Notes: generated from the sequence alone by a model not told the origin. Positions 43,985 to 56,049 are shown, counted from the first letter of the stretch. The stretch is DNA of 64,000 nucleotides from Clusia tigrina (GCA_920105625.2 OV050030.1:115461261-115525260), one strand, 5' to 3'. Translations and numbers: made by a program.

Positions 43985-44600
43985 TAAATACAAACAAAAA
44001 ATTAAGAGATTTGATATTTTCACATAGACAACTTTAGATTTCTTATTTATCCATCGATTTTCTTCAGTAATACCTTTTTGGTATTTTGGTGCCGACTCCT
44101 CAATTTCCATTTTGGTTCCTTTATACGCAGCAGTCGTGGCAGATCCCCTCTCAGGCCTCGGATAAACGTCTCCAGTGCTTTGTCTCTTTGCATCTGTGTC
44201 ATTAGGTTCATTGATTCTCTGCTCACATCTAGTTAAGCAAGGTAATTTAATTAATATTTCTGAAAGGTGTTTGTACACTGCTTGGTAGAATTCTTGTATT
44301 GTTAAACTACCTTGTACCAAGGACGTCATCTGAAATTCTAACGTAGATATGTCGCGTTTGTCACCGTGATAATGTAAGTTTAAGCATTTCGACATTGCTT
44401 TCCAGTCTAAAGACTCGAAAGCAATGTCGGCGTTTCCGATAATTTTATTGCGAACTACGCTCAAGATGCCATAATATTTTGGTGTGCTTATTATATACTC
44501 GTATACTCGTATGTCAAGGACACGGTCTACACGCTTCTTCCAAGAGCCGTATTCTCCAAAAATCCCGTGGGCTTCGGACCACATACGGTATTCTATCGAT
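43985..44600 (-). pseudogene. Ty3/gypsy (errantivirus-like) gag fragment
   Basis: Capsid block FGEYGSWKKRVDRVLD, STPKYYGILSVVRNKIIGNADIAFE, DISTLEFQMTSLVQGSLTIQ, EFYQAVYKHLSEILIKLPCL. It follows the errantivirus Gag at 13788 block by block at moderate identity. N- and C-termini are lost and the tail after about 44260 is degraded. Confidence 0.75.
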
Positions 44601-44698
44601 ATCGGACAGACAGTTACTATAATGAGGATCGATAGCTTGGTCGTTTATATTATAAAAATCGGAAGCTGGATTTATAATTTATCTAATTACACTAACTA

Positions 44699-45151
44699 TT
44701 GACGATTATCCAAAATCATTTTCTTCACTGCGCCAATGTTTTCATCGGTTGTTGACGTGCTCGGGCGACCAGGACGAGCATCGTCATTGACATCTTCTCG
44801 GCCTTCCTTAAACCGGTTATACCACAATTGAACTTGTGTTCTGCTCATAGTAGACTCGCCAAAGGCCACAGTCAACATTTCAAATGTCCTTGCGCATTTA
44901 ATTTCATTTTTTACACAAAACTAAATACAGTTTCTTTGATCCATTTTTTCGAATAGTACAAAATCGAAGAGCACACCAAAACACGACTAACCTTTTTATC
45001 TGTCAAAAACAAACTGACAATCCAAAATGGTTGGTATTGCCAACATATATAACAGACATGTGTACCAACATAACAGAAAAAAAATGCGAACATCGAACAT
45101 ATGTAACTCACGAAAAGGTGAAAATAACGGTTATCTTTTAATCACACCTCG
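44699..45151 (-). mobile_element. Mariner element, 5' part only
   Basis: Terminal repeat CGAGGTGTGATTAAAAG read on the minus strand from 45151, next to TA at 45152-45153. The N-terminal transposase starts at 44942 (MDQRNC), has a stop soon after, then CARTFEMLTVAFGESTMSRTQVQLWYNRFKEGREDVNDDARPGRP and STSTTDENIGAVKKMI. These are classic mariner helix-turn-helix residues. Everything after NRQ (44699) is lost. Confidence 0.82.
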
Positions 45152-45165
45152 TATACGAGTATATA

Positions 45166-46054
45166 ACGGGTCCGCCATCTAACGTTTTTTTTGTCAACTA
45201 GTGCTTATTTCGTGAATGGTAACACTTAGCTAATGTCTGATTTGACAGATAATTAATTTTATCCTTCCGCTGAACGAATATGGTTGTGTATATACTTGAA
45301 CAATGCTGGGAAATATTGCGACATTACTTTGAAAATCATGGTAATGTTGCAGAATACCAAAAAATCATTTGCGAAAAAAATCATCTTTTCAGATGAAGCT
45401 CATTTTGATCTTGGCGGGTATGTAAACAAGCAAAATTGTCGCATTTGGGGCACAGAAAACCCGCACGCATACATTGAAAAGCCGATGCACCCAAAACGAG
45501 TCACGGTTTGGTGCGGATTTTGGCCCAGAAGCATAATTAGGCAATTTTTCTTCGAAAATGAGCAAGGAGTGGCCGTTATAGTCAATGGCGATCGTTATCG
45601 GGCTGGGAGGATATTGGCAACATTTGGTTTCAACAGGACGGCGCTACACACAGCCGAAGCTACACTCGATGTTTTGCTTCCTGTTTTTGAAGATCGCATT
45701 ATCAGCCGCAAAGCTGATGTCGGAGCTGCGATTTGACACCGTTGGACTATTATTTGTGGGGTGCCCTCAAAGATAAGTGTTACGCCGACAAGCCAGACAC
45801 AATTGACGCTTTAAAGGACAATATTCGTGAAGCCATTGGTGAAATATGGCTGCACACAATCGATAATGTGCTTAAAAATTTGACCGATCGTGTAGGCTAC
45901 TGCATAGCCAGCCGAGGCAGCCATTTGAATGAAATTTTTTCCCATTATTAACCGGAAGGATTGTACTTTCAAATAAAAAAATAATTTTGAGAAAATATCC
46001 AGTAGTTTTTTTTTATAGAATTTTCAAAAAAAAAAAGTTATTTGGCGGACCCTT
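45166..46054 (+). mobile_element. Tc1/mariner-like element, family M3, internally deleted
   Basis: Inverted repeats GGGTCCGCCATCTAACG (left, 45168) and, reading inward from the right, GGGTCCGCCAAATAAC (46052). TA flanks both ends (45164-45165, 46055-46056). At 0.89 kb it has lost the middle of the transposase N-terminus. Confidence 0.85.
45283..45951 (+). pseudogene. Mariner-like transposase M3, deleted and frameshifted
   Basis: Short N-terminal piece, then the catalytic domain: KKIIFSDEAHFDLGGYVNKQNCRIWG (first Asp), RVTVWCGF, IVNGDRYR; the second Asp region is garbled (FNRTALHTAEATLD). A frame change then leads to DLTPLDYYLWG-like TPLDYYLWGALKDKCYADKP (third position) and the end SRGSHLNEIFSHY, stop 45949-45951. 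Closely related to M2 (6690-7506). Confidence 0.82.
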
Positions 46055-46056
46055 TA

Positions 46057-46849
46057 TATGTTCAGTCACACTGCAATTAATCGCACTTTATGTTATGTTT
46101 ACCAGTACAGCGAAAATGCACCATTGACAAAAACCAGCACACTCAAAACCAAAATTTCATATTATCAAGACCAACACTTGATTGTTAAATTCATTTTCCG
46201 TCAGGTAGCTGCCCAGTGCATTGACTTTGGTGATCATATTTCACTTGGTTGCAATATGCTCTAAATTATGTATGGGAATGATATAATGATGTTGGCTCGT
46301 GTCTGATTATTGACAACGGTGCAGTTTTGTCCGTCACATTTTCATATTTATATTTTAACCGATTTGTCACAATCTGCATAAAATTGATATAAATAATTGT
46401 ACAATTCCAATAAAGAATCAGAATCACCTTAACTGCCTAGGTGTTCTCTATTGAAGTTACAGGGTGACCTATAACAAAACAACAAGTTCTTTGAAGGATC
46501 AGATAGCAAGCCGAGGACATTAACTGATCAGCCCTTGAATCATGAATACTTCGCATCGGCCTATTACGAACAAATCAACAAAATAGGCACTGCCCATTTG
46601 CATTTCTTCAAAGACGAATACAAAAACTCGAAGCACTGACTACAACACCATACGTAGGTCATGCTAAGACACCAGCAGACTGAGCACATCAACCTGGGAT
46701 CAGCAACACTAAACAACACGTGGCACTTGGATCAGGGCCAGTCAAATACCAATCAAGGAAGTCTTCAGGCGGTTCATCCAAGACAGAAGGCACAATTGCG
46801 AGCACTTTGCGTAAACACCACGCATTAATGATGTCACTACAATGACTTC
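46057..46849. other. Unassigned; no gene seen
   Basis: About 790 bp without convincing coding sense. One AATAAA-containing stretch lies near 46410. This is the left flank of the copia element. Confidence 0.4.
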
Positions 46850-47009
46850 TGTTAGGAATATTTATCACATTATATCCCTCTGTGTTTACCTCCAATACTT
46901 CCAATACTTCTTTACTTAAGTACACACATGCTACATGTACAAGCATATGTATACTATTAATAAAGTTAGTTCTCTACAAACACTCAAACCTTTCGGTCTA
47001 GTTTTATCA
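46850..47009 (+). repeat. Copia 5' LTR
   Basis: 160 bp, TGTTAGGAAT...TTTTATCA. Lacks a 15-bp stretch present in the 3' LTR (between CCTCCAATACTTC and CAATACTTCTTTAC). Confidence 0.88.
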
Positions 47010-47026
47010 GGTTATGGGCCCAGACA
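47010..47026 (+). other. Copia primer binding site
   Basis: GGTTATGGGCCCAGAC right after the LTR; the copia-type initiator tRNA-Met site. Confidence 0.75.
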
Positions 47027-47129
47027 CGAAAGTAAAGTTAAAGTAAAGTTGTTTTTTTGGAAATTATCTGGACAGAACGTAAAGTTTTTGATAATTGTTA
47101 TTTAAAAAATTTAAATTAAAAGAAACAAC

Positions 47130-47735
47130 ATGGAAAGCAATTTGGCAAGAATTGAAAAATTAGAAAGAGCTGATTATGGAATATGTGGCGTTTTCAGATT
47201 AAGGTAATTCTGAACGCAGGTGACTTGTGGCAGTGTATATCTGATCAACAAATCACGGTAGCTGCGGGTACAAATACCGGTACAGGAGCTGATAATAAAA
47301 CTGTAGGTGAACCCAGGGGCGTGGAACGGGATGCGAAGTGGTTGAGAAGTGATAACAAGGCTCAACATATTATTGTATTGTCAGTTGGACAGCAACCACT
47401 TCAGCATATAATGAATTGCAAGACAGCAAAAGAAATCTGGCAAAAACTCGAAAACGTGTACGAATGTAAATCCGCGTCGACTGTACACAGGCTACAACAA
47501 AAATTCGACAGTTTTGAAAAAGACCCTGAGGATGATGTTGCTTTACATATTTCAAAGCTGGAATCGCTTGTGTCGCAGCTGAAAGGTGTTGGTGAAGCTG
47601 TTTCATCATCAATGGTAATAACAAAAATATTGATGACTCCTCCTTCGAGTTTCTCTCATTTCTACAGTGCATGGGAGTCGACGAGCCCTGAGCAACAGGC
47701 GTTAGAAAATTTAAAATTTAAAAAGTTCGTATGAA
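47130..47735 (+). pseudogene. Copia gag (UBN2-type), frameshifted
   Basis: Starts MESNLARIEKLERADYGI at 47130. A 2-nt insertion near 47180 shifts the frame, then WRFQIKVILNAGDLWQCIS, AKEIWQKLENVYE, STVHRLQQKFDSF, ISKLESLVSQLKGVGE, ILMTPPSSFSHFYSAW, stop at 47732. Confidence 0.85.
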
Positions 47736-48233
47736 GACCTCAGGCAAGGGCATGGCAATGATCTTTTTGCAAAACAAAAGGCACACTCACAAAAATTTGA
47801 AAACAACAATAACAATGCAGATGGTAAGTCTGGAAGATGTTTTTATTGCAAAAAGCCAGGGCACTGGAAAGGTAACTGTAAAGCAAGAAAGAAGCAAACT
47901 GGTGAAGATCAAATGAAAGGCAGTGCATTTGTGTGTGAAGCGGAGGCGGCAAAATGCATAGACGAAAAAGACGAATGGTATGTGGATTCGGGCGCAAGCG
48001 ACCACATGACGAAAAATAAAAACTGGTTTGTCACTTACCAGCCATCTGATGTGGCTATGGATTTTCGTTTGGGCAACAACAACACTATTACAGCTTATGG
48101 CAGGGGTGCGATGAACATAAAATCGTACAACAACAACAAATGGATATGCAATCATTTAGCTAATGTGTTATATGTACCAGAGCTTCGTTTGAATTTATTT
48201 TCGACAATTAGAGCGATGGATAAAGGGCTTTAA
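47736..48233 (+). pseudogene. Copia nucleocapsid knuckle and protease
   Basis: CFYCKKPGHWKGNC (CX2CX4HX4C) is followed by EWYVDSGASDHMTK, the copia protease active site (DSGA), and VLYVPELRLNLFS. An in-frame stop after DKGL at 48231-48233 interrupts the polyprotein. The region 47736-47912 is in a different frame from the gag. Confidence 0.85.
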
Positions 48234-49694
48234 ATGACATCGAATCATCACCGATGTGTTTTCTTAAAGATTGGAACTGCAGTGCTAGCGGGAGTTCGCG
48301 TTGATAAATTTTACAAACTGATTATTACAATTGATTTACCATCAAAACAAGTTGATAATTTTGTATTCTCTACGAAAAGTAACGTACGTCCTATAAGTGA
48401 ATGGCACAACAAATTGGCGCATCCAAACTTAGATCACTGTAAATGATTTTTTTTAAAAATTGGCATGCCTTATTCCGATGAAGACGATAATTTTTGTGAT
48501 GCTTGTGTTTTAGGAAAACAGCATCGAACGCCCTTTCTAATCAGTAAGAGCAAAACATCAGATGTTGGAGAAATTGTTCATGCGGATGTCTGTGGACCGA
48601 TGGAGATGATTTCAGTTGGTGGATCTAAATACTTTCTTTTGCTAAAAGATGATTTCTCGCATTATCGAAAAGTATATTTTATTGAAGAAAAAAGTGAAGT
48701 CTTAAAGTACTTGGAACGATACATTGGCGACGTTCAAATTGAAACGGGACGAAAAATCAAAATACTTCGTTCGGATAATGGACTTGAATTTATAAACAAA
48801 AATGTGGATTCACTACTGAGAAAAAATTGTATAACTCATCACAAAACGGTGCCATATAATCCAGAACAAAATGGATCTGCTGAACGTGAAATGCGTACTA
48901 TTGTTGAATTAGCAAGAACAATGATATATGCTAAGAATCTGGACAAAATGTTTTGGGCGGAGGCTGTTAATTGTGCTGTATACATATTAAACAGAACAGG
49001 AACTAGTTCGCAAAAAGGAATAACACCTTTTGAGCTGTGGTTTGGTAAGCAACCTAAAATAGACAATTTGCACGTTTTCGGCACGGAGGCATTTATTCAT
49101 GTACCGAAGCAAAAGCGATTGAAATCGGATGCTAAATTCCAGATTGGAATATTCGTTGGATATGCAGACGATATTAAGGGCTTGATAGTATACAATTCAA
49201 GAATAAACAAGGTGAAAATTTCTCGAGACGTCGCATTCAAAAATGAATTTGAAAAATCATCAGAAGCTGTGATGGATTTATCTACTGAGGATGCAGAACA
49301 AAATGAAGAAATGGCGAATGGTATACAGCATCAACAATCAGAATCTTTGGAGAACAGTGATGATGAGGTATTCTGTGAAAGTCTTCCATTCTCAGATATC
49401 GACGTGCCGGGTGCTGAACAAAGACCTGAACCTGAGCAAAGTTTTATAAGTGACAGACTACGTAGTAAATCGACGAATCTCGACGTAAACAACGGTAACC
49501 AGCATAGCCAATCTAAATCGCCTAACGTATTTGCAGCTGAGGGACACCTTTTTGTGGCGAGCAGCCAAACCCCAACGAATTATCAGCAAGCAAGAAGCTG
49601 CAAAGAAGCCAAAGAATGGAAACAGGCAATGGATGAGGAAATCAATTCAGTTAATGGCAACAAAACGTGGTTTTTGACTGAACTATCAAAATAA
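48234..49694 (+). pseudogene. Copia integrase
   Basis: GAG-pre-integrase finger: WHNKLAHPNLDH, stop near 48443, FCDACVLGKQHRTPF. Core: first Asp HADVCGPM, second LRSDNGLEF, Glu NPEQNGSAEREMR. C-terminal region with FELWFGKQPKIDNLHVFGTEAF and IFVGYADDIKGLIVY. A 409-codon frame is open from 48465 to 49694. All three catalytic acids are present; the HHCC finger is split by the stop. Confidence 0.87.
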
Positions 49695-51092
49695 GCTAAA
49701 GGCATCAACACAAGATGGGTATACACGGTCAAAGATACTACTGAAAATGAAGAAAAACGATACAAAGCAAGATTAGTAGCTCGTGGATTTACTCAGGAAT
49801 ACGGGATTGATTATTTGGAGACTTTTAGTCCTGTGGCAAAGTTTACGTCGATAAGGGCTATCCTTTGTATAGCGGCAACGGAACAATTGAAATTGAAGCA
49901 GTTTGACATCAAAACAGCTTTTTTGTATGGTGACATCCAGGAAGATATTTACGTTCATCAACCTGAAGGATATTCAGACAACACGGGGCGATTTTGTAAA
50001 TTGCTGAAAAGTTTATATGGATTAAAACAAGCCTCAAGATGTTGGAATAAGACTTTTTCAACAATGCTTAAAAAATTCTGTCTGGTGGCAACTAAAGCTG
50101 ATATTTGCGTCTTCACAAGGATTGCTAATGGCTATTTACATCGATGATGGGCTAGTTGCGGCGGAAGATGAGGCATACATAGATGAGCTTTTAGTATTCC
50201 TAAAGCATTCATTCAGCATAAAAGAGTTCGAGGCTAGACATTTCCTTGGACTAGAAATTCGACAGTTGGCAGATGGCAGTCTACATGTAAACCAACATGG
50301 TTATGCAGAAAAGTTAATGAATAAGTTCAACATGGATTAAGCCGATCCAGTTAGTACGCCCTGCGATATTTCGACAACTGGGCTAACATTAGCTGATGGT
50401 GCGGCAGTGTCGAGCTATCCGTATAGACAGGCGGTTGGTAGTTTGATGTATTTAATGCTAGCAACGAGACCAGACATAAGTTTTGCCGTTGGGTACGCTA
50501 GCAGATACCTGGAAAACCCGACAAATGCACATGTGAATGTCGTAAAGCGAATTTTCAAATATTTGAATGGCACAAAAGGGTATGGTATACTTTTTCCAAC
50601 AAAAGATTCCTTTGTTTTAAATTGTTTTAGCGATGCCGACTAAGCTGGTGACGTCACTACAAGAAAATCAACCAGTGGACTTGTTCTTATGATGGGTTCA
50701 ACGTGCATTGCATGGGCATCACAGAGACAACGCTGCGTTGCATTGTCTACTACCGAATCTGCATTCGTGGCAAGCTGCCAGGCCGTCAAGAGCTTATGTG
50801 GATAAAACAACTTTTACGTGATATACTTCCTGACGAATACCCAGAGACTAATCTGAATATGAACAATCAAGGAGCTATTCGATTAATTAAAAATCCAGAA
50901 TATCATAAGCGAACAAAACATATTGATGTAAAATATAATTTTATTAGAGAAGAATATGAAAACAATCTGTTTAATATTAATTATGTTTCATCAAATCAGA
51001 AAGTGGCAGATATTTTTACAAAGCCCTTAGTAAAAGAAAAATTTGTGAGTTTTAGACAACTCATAAATATTATTGAATTAAAAAAAAACTAA
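49695..51092 (+). pseudogene. Copia reverse transcriptase and RNase H
   Basis: TRWVYTVKDT, ARLVARGFTQEYGIDYLETFSP, LKQFDIKTAFLYGDI (motif A), YGLKQASRCWNK. A frameshift near 50140 is followed by YIDDGLVAAED (catalytic box). Then YRQAVGSLMYLMLATRPDI. RNase H: CFSDAD, stop at 50641, AGD, RKSTSG, ALSTTESAF, NNQGAIRL, KRTKHIDVKYNFIRE, KVADIFTKPL, stop 51090. Four interruptions in all. Order and motifs are complete. Confidence 0.88.
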
Positions 51093-51183
51093 GATATTAA
51101 TGAATCCTAAAAAGAAAAGGAATAGAATTTTATGTTGATTTAAAATTTTGAAATTAAAATGAAATGTATGATAAAAGTGGGAG

Positions 51184-51358
51184 TGTTAAGAATATTTATC
51201 ACATTATATCCCACTGTGTTTACCTCCAATACTTCTACTGTATTTACTTCCAATACTTCTTTACTTAAGTACACACATGCTACATGTACAAACATATGTA
51301 TACTATTAATAAGGTTAGTTCCCTACAAACACTCAAACCTTTCGGTCTAGTTTTATCA
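51184..51358 (+). repeat. Copia 3' LTR
   Basis: 175 bp; carries an extra 15 bp (TCTACTGTATTTACT-like) near 51235-51250 relative to the 5' LTR, apart from which there are about 6 substitutions. Confidence 0.88.
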
Positions 51359-51608
51359 GAACCCATGTTATGATCAGTCTTTGTATACCTTTCCTGTTCA
51401 TCCCCTCCTCAATTGATCTGATAGTAGCATTGTCAAAAGCCCCCGTAATGTCAACCGATGTACAGAGAGCTATTTCTTTACCTTCAAATGCATTTTCAAT
51501 TTTGCTCTTTAAGCTATGTATGGCTGTCTCAGTCGATTTGCCTGATTGGTAAGCATATTGTTCAATATGAAGAGGAGAATTTTAAGATAAGTTTCCCTGA
51601 TATATTGA
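51359..51608 (-). pseudogene. RNase H-bearing LINE fragment (RT palm)
   Basis: Minus-strand sequence matching 9187-9440 and 28626-28880 (GAACCCATGTTATGATCAGT at its left edge, CCCCGTAATGTCAACCGATG). This is the copia right flank. About 5% different from the array copies. Confidence 0.78.
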
Positions 51609-51849
51609 TCCAGAATTTTTTATTTCTAAATTACATCGCTACCAACTCTCTTGGTGCTTTTCGCTCCAGTCTTGTGAATGATGCGGTTGGAGTCATAAGG
51701 CTGGAGGCCAGCTCTTTTGGATGCGATTGGAGGCGATGTTTTTACCTTGCACTTTGAAGGTTAACTTCGTATTTAATAAATGGCACTCTTAAGTCACTCA
51801 GTGCCACAGAATTCAATCCCGTAAGTCCACATCAGGATACTTTTATACA
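51609..51849. other. No feature recognised
   Basis: About 240 bp between a LINE fragment and a Jockey RT fragment, with no clear coding sense. Confidence 0.35.
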
Positions 51850-53452
51850 TATTCAATCGTGACATGATACTTCCGAAATTCAAATTTTTGTTGGGGGATA
51901 ATTTTTTTCGCTGGGCATCGGCATCTTGATTACAAGTATTTCAAACACTTTTGAAATCATTGGCACTAAGCTGATGGGACGATTAGATGTTGGCTCGATA
52001 CCACTTTTGCTAGGCTTTAGGATCATGTTTATTTCTGCCACTTTCCATTGTGCTGGAAAATAACATCTTTGCAGTGTATTATTGAGTATGTTTTTTAATA
52101 GTACACGAAAGAGGCAACTCTTTGAGTACTTTGTTTGTGATTAAATCATATCCTGGAGCCTTTCTTTCATTCAAGTTTGCTATTAACTCAGTTCCTGAGA
52201 TGTTTTTGATAGGCAATTCCAATTGATGACATTCACTTAACTTATTCACTATTAAGTCAATCTGTCTCTGGGATCATTCAATCTTATTTGGTTTGAACAC
52301 ATAACTTAAGTGTGCTGCGAATAAATTCGCTTTTTCGGTGTCTGATTTTGCAGTATTATTATCAGCTCTTAGTAAGGGGGAATGATGATGTATTATTTTA
52401 TTACTTGTCCTTCTGCAAACTTTCCACAACAAATAGTCCCTTTGGATTGTTGCCTCTAAGTTCCTTAGTGTATTAGCAATGCTGGTATCTTTCTCCCACT
52501 TCATCAAAAGCTTGAGTTCTCTGAGAATCATGCTTAATTCGCCTGACTTGAAAGTTGCCATTGTTAGCGCGCTCGTCGTTTCTCCGCAATTTTGTCAATC
52601 ACTGCAAGGGAGTGTTTTGGAGCGGACGAATTAAAAGTATTTTTCTTGTGTGGAGTAGCACGCCATGAAGATTCCTGTATAATGCTGGTAAGATACTCGA
52701 CGGCAGTATCAATGTTTTCATCTATCAGTATCAATGTTTTCATCTATTTTGGTGTATGGAGTTCTATACTTCTGATAAGAAAATATCGAAAGTAGTCACA
52801 GTCTGAAGATTTTGTGTGAAGAAGACACTTCTCCCGTATATTGTCAAAATTGTTGGCTAAAGACACAGCTACCATCGAGTGGTCGGACAAAATATCGCAG
52901 TCTGTAGTGCAGTGTGTTTGCCACATCGGTATACCTTTGGATATAAAAAAACCAATAACATCTGGAGACTTAGTAATGTCTGTGGGCCGGTCGTAGGCTG
53001 ACCGGTCGATATAATTGAGAGTCTCAGGGAATATATGGTGCTTAGTAACTTATGTTCTTTGGATATTGTAAGCCTTGAGAGCCACGATGGATTTTTAGCA
53101 TTAAAATCACCTCCCTTTTAAAAAAGGAAGTATAGTAATACCGTTTTATATGATATTGTAATTTCACTGCCTTGATAGTAGTTAATCACATTTGTGGCTT
53201 GGATGGCATCTGTTTGGACATGCGTAGATTATGAATGTTTTAAGTTTTTTATTATTATTATCGCTGTCGCACCATAAGCAAAGCATGAGAAAGTTGTAGT
53301 TTGGTATTCGCAGAAAGTATTTTTTTTGGGAAATGTGTTTCAGAGATAAGTAGAATAGGAGTATCTATATGACATGGTTTTAAACACAATGATATTTCCC
53401 GGATACGTTGAGCAAGTTCGTTGGCATTCCAAACTACAATTTTTAAGGGCAT
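51850..53452 (-). pseudogene. Jockey-clade ORF2: endonuclease and RT start, broken
   Basis: From 53452: LKIVVWNANELAQRIREISL, ILLISETHFPKK, a gap, NPSWLSRLTISKEHKLLS, TDITKSPDVIGFFISKGIPMW, DCDILSDHSMVAVSL: APE endonuclease with the SDHS box. Then the linker and RT fingers (MATFKSGELSMILRELKLLMKW, NLFAAHLSYVFKPN, LNERKAPGYDLITNKVLKELP) to about 51850. Palm and the rest are absent. Stops and deletions throughout. Confidence 0.78.
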
Positions 53453-53453
53453 G

Positions 53454-54398
53454 ATGATTTAGTAGTTTTAGCGATTAGTGCAGTTAGCAGGGTTGTCAAG
53501 ATCATCATCTGATTGATCATTTGATCAAAACGTGATACCATTGCTTCCATAAATTTTTCCAAAGATGAGTTAACCGTTGCTGTTTGAATTTGGTTGTCCT
53601 TTAACTACGTCAGCATAGTTTTATGCTTGTTTTTGCTGCTTTTCTAAGGGAACAGTTGAATTGCATCCATTAGGTTGCGTGTTTTGTACTTTGTTCTTTT
53701 GCGAGGTTCAAAGGTTAAGCGAGACTGTAGTAGAGTCTTAATGTCATATATTTCTTTATTGTTTGACTTCTGTTCTGCTTCTACTACAAATATTGGTAAT
53801 GGTTTTCTGGTTTGTCTTTGCTTCATATTCCACTAAGTAACTTTGTGTTCCAACTCTTCAAGAGAAGACGTTAAGTCGGTTGTGTCGTTCGAAAGATGCA
53901 TATTTCTCAGGATCACTTTAAAACTTCTTTCCTGTTAAGGCTTGTACGTATATAATTCGGTATTTATGGATACTGATGCTTTGACAATCTTTTTACCGGA
54001 TTCAGGAGTTTGTGACTGTATTAAACATGTTTCTGGACTATTGACTTTGATTTCAAACTCATCCTTAATTGTTTCATTAAGGAAAGTGATTAATGGCTTA
54101 ATTTTGCAACTCGGTCAACAAAATTTGGAGGGGGCTTGATTGGCTACTCTATAAACAACGGTTCGCTTTCCTCATCATAAAGAAGTGCGTACTGATTAAC
54201 AGAAAATTCCTTGCCGCTTAATCAGTAAGCTTCTAAGGTTTTCTGCTGTAGTTCTTTCTGGACTTTCGCGAAGCCGCTTTTGGTTTTTTACAACTTTCCA
54301 CTTTTTGCATCTTTGATGGGCATTTAGAAACAATGTTTCGGTTGAGATTCTAGTTGGGGTTGCTGCATATGTCAATGTGGATAGTGAAGCTAACAAAT
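53454..54398 (-). pseudogene. Jockey-clade ORF1 (gag), knuckles deleted
   Basis: From 54398: LASLSTLTYAATPTRIS, IKPLITFLNETIKDEFEIKVNSPE, NTELYTYKPKQ-like sense, RSFKVILRNMHLSNDTTDL, PLPIFVVEAEQKSNNKEIYDI (PRE_C2HC region). Then a jump, without any zinc knuckle, to the tail EKFMEAMVSRFDQMINQMMILTTLLTAL ending at 53454. A mariner-like element sits at its 5' boundary. Confidence 0.75.
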
Positions 54399-54399
54399 A

Positions 54400-55657
54400 A
54401 AATGTGTTTTTTTTAGACGTGTGGTTTTCAGTCTGGGCATGCTTTTTTCGGAGTTGGTCTTTTTGACAGCTATCACTTGACTTATGCTCAGTTTGGTTTG
54501 CCATTTCATAATAAATAGACTTATTCCTGAACAACATTTGCAAATTGTGCAAATTTATTATCAAAATTATGGTTTGGTTCGCGCGACGCATCACGCGCTG
54601 CTTCCAATATTCGGTCGATATAATCGTCCAGTAGAGTCGGTAATTCGAGCAACCATGGATCGGTTTTGCACCACGTTTACTCTAGTGGATAATGCGCTTC
54701 CTAAAAGACGCCGTACAGTGCGCACCGAAGACGCTATTGCTGCTGTGGAGCAGAGTATCGAAGAAGACCCGAATGAGTCCACCTGCCATCACGGTGCCCA
54801 TCCACTTTATGGAAGATTTTGCGGAAGGATCTTGGTTTGCGGGCTCACAAAATCCAACTCGTTCAAGAATTGAAGCCGAATGACAATCAATCGCGTCGCA
54901 CGTTCGGTGAATGGGCCCAAAACGAGATGGCCACCGATCCCGATTTTCACAAGAAAATTTTGTTCAGCAATGAAGCTCACTTTTGGTTGAATTAGTACGT
55001 TAATAAGCAAAATTGTCACATTTGGAGTGACGATAATCCATAAGCCATTGTTGAGACGCCGTTACATCCTCAAAAAGTCACTGATTGGTGTGCTCTATGG
55101 GCAGAGGGAATCATTGATCTATATTTCTTCAAAAATGAAGCCGACCATACTGTTACAGTCAATGGGGAACGCTATAGAGCCATGATTAATGACTTTTTCG
55201 TGCCTGAATTGGAGGATGTTGATGTGGACGATCTTTGGTTCAAACAAGACGGCACTACATGCCATACAGCCAACAAAAGAATCAATTTATTGAGGAAAAC
55301 TTTTGGTGAGCGCATTATCTCGCATCATGGGCCTGTGGCGTGGTCTCTAGACTATTCTTTGTGGGGTTATGTGAAGTCGCTTGTCTACGCAGATAAGCCC
55401 GAGACGATTGACGCCTTGGAAGAGAATATTCGGCGCGTTATTGTTGACATACGGCCACAATTGCTGCAAAAAGTGGTCGCAAATTAGGCCTTTCGGCTGA
55501 AATTCGAGGCAACCGCGGCCGCCACTTGCCCGACACCATTTTTAAAACATAATGGCAGTCCCTTATCTTAATAACAAAGCTAAATTCTTGGCCATAGAAT
55601 TAAACTATATGCATTTTATTTCAGCTTGAAAACCACACGTCTAAAAAAAACACCATT
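54400..55657 (+). mobile_element. Tc1/mariner-like transposon, family M1, copy 2
   Basis: Inverted repeats AATGTGTTTTTTTTAGACGT (left) and AATGGTGTTTTTTTTAGACGT read inward from the right, both continuing GTGGTTTTCA. TA lies near both edges. Same family as 3962-5243, with different lesions. Confidence 0.82.
54484..55487 (+). pseudogene. Mariner-like transposase M1, copy 2, broken
   Basis: N-terminus LQIVQIYYQNYGLVRATHHALLPIFGRYNRPVESVIRAT and RTVRTEDAIAAVEQSIEEDPNES; shift near 54790. Catalytic: LFSNEAHFWLN (first Asp changed to Asn), IWSDDNP, VNGERYRAMINDFFVPELED, DLWFKQDGTTCHTANKRINLL (second Asp kept), GERIISHHGPVAWS. A small deletion then removes the CDLTP part before LDYSLWGYVKSLVYADKP. 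Third position lost. Confidence 0.82.
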
Positions 55658-55659
55658 TA

Positions 55660-55935
55660 GAGATCGGAGTACACTCATGTTGCAAATTAAAAACTATGCA
55701 GAAATAAGTTTATCACATACCCGAACCAATTCTGTGCATTTTTGTGAATCGTATATATTAATTTAACAAAGAGTAAAAAATAAATCTACAAATAATAATC
55801 TCCTACAGGAACCACACTTAGTATTAAAATTTAATTTAATTTTAATTAGTTTGGCTGTCACTGGCAGCAGTGCTTTTATTTATGCTAATTTTTGTGCACT
55901 ATATTCTTCACCAAATAAAATTGTTTTCCAAATTG
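55660..55935. other. No gene; probable 3' UTR/flank of the R1 LINE
   Basis: AT-rich, no coding sense. The 3' boundary of the R1 element could lie anywhere here; no poly(A) or target duplication was recognised. Confidence 0.35.
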
Positions 55936-56049
55936 TCACATATTTTTATAAATGTTTAAAAATAAATATTTTATAGGAATCACTCGCAAGTTTATAAATT
56001 TTGATCCTTTCAACAGTTTTACACTAATTAGTAATAAGAGTAGTATGGT

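Larger units (their letters stand above)
46850..51358 (+). mobile_element. Ty1/copia LTR retrotransposon, defective
   Basis: 4.5-kb element with TG...CA LTRs (46850-47009 and 51184-51358). Its PBS GGTTATGGGCCCAGAC is the Drosophila copia-type site, which pairs with an internal part of initiator tRNA-Met. The gag-protease-integrase-RT-RNase H order is that of copia, and a polypurine tract AAAAGTGGGAG precedes the 3' LTR. No target duplication is seen: ACTTC on the left, GAACC on the right. Confidence 0.9.
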
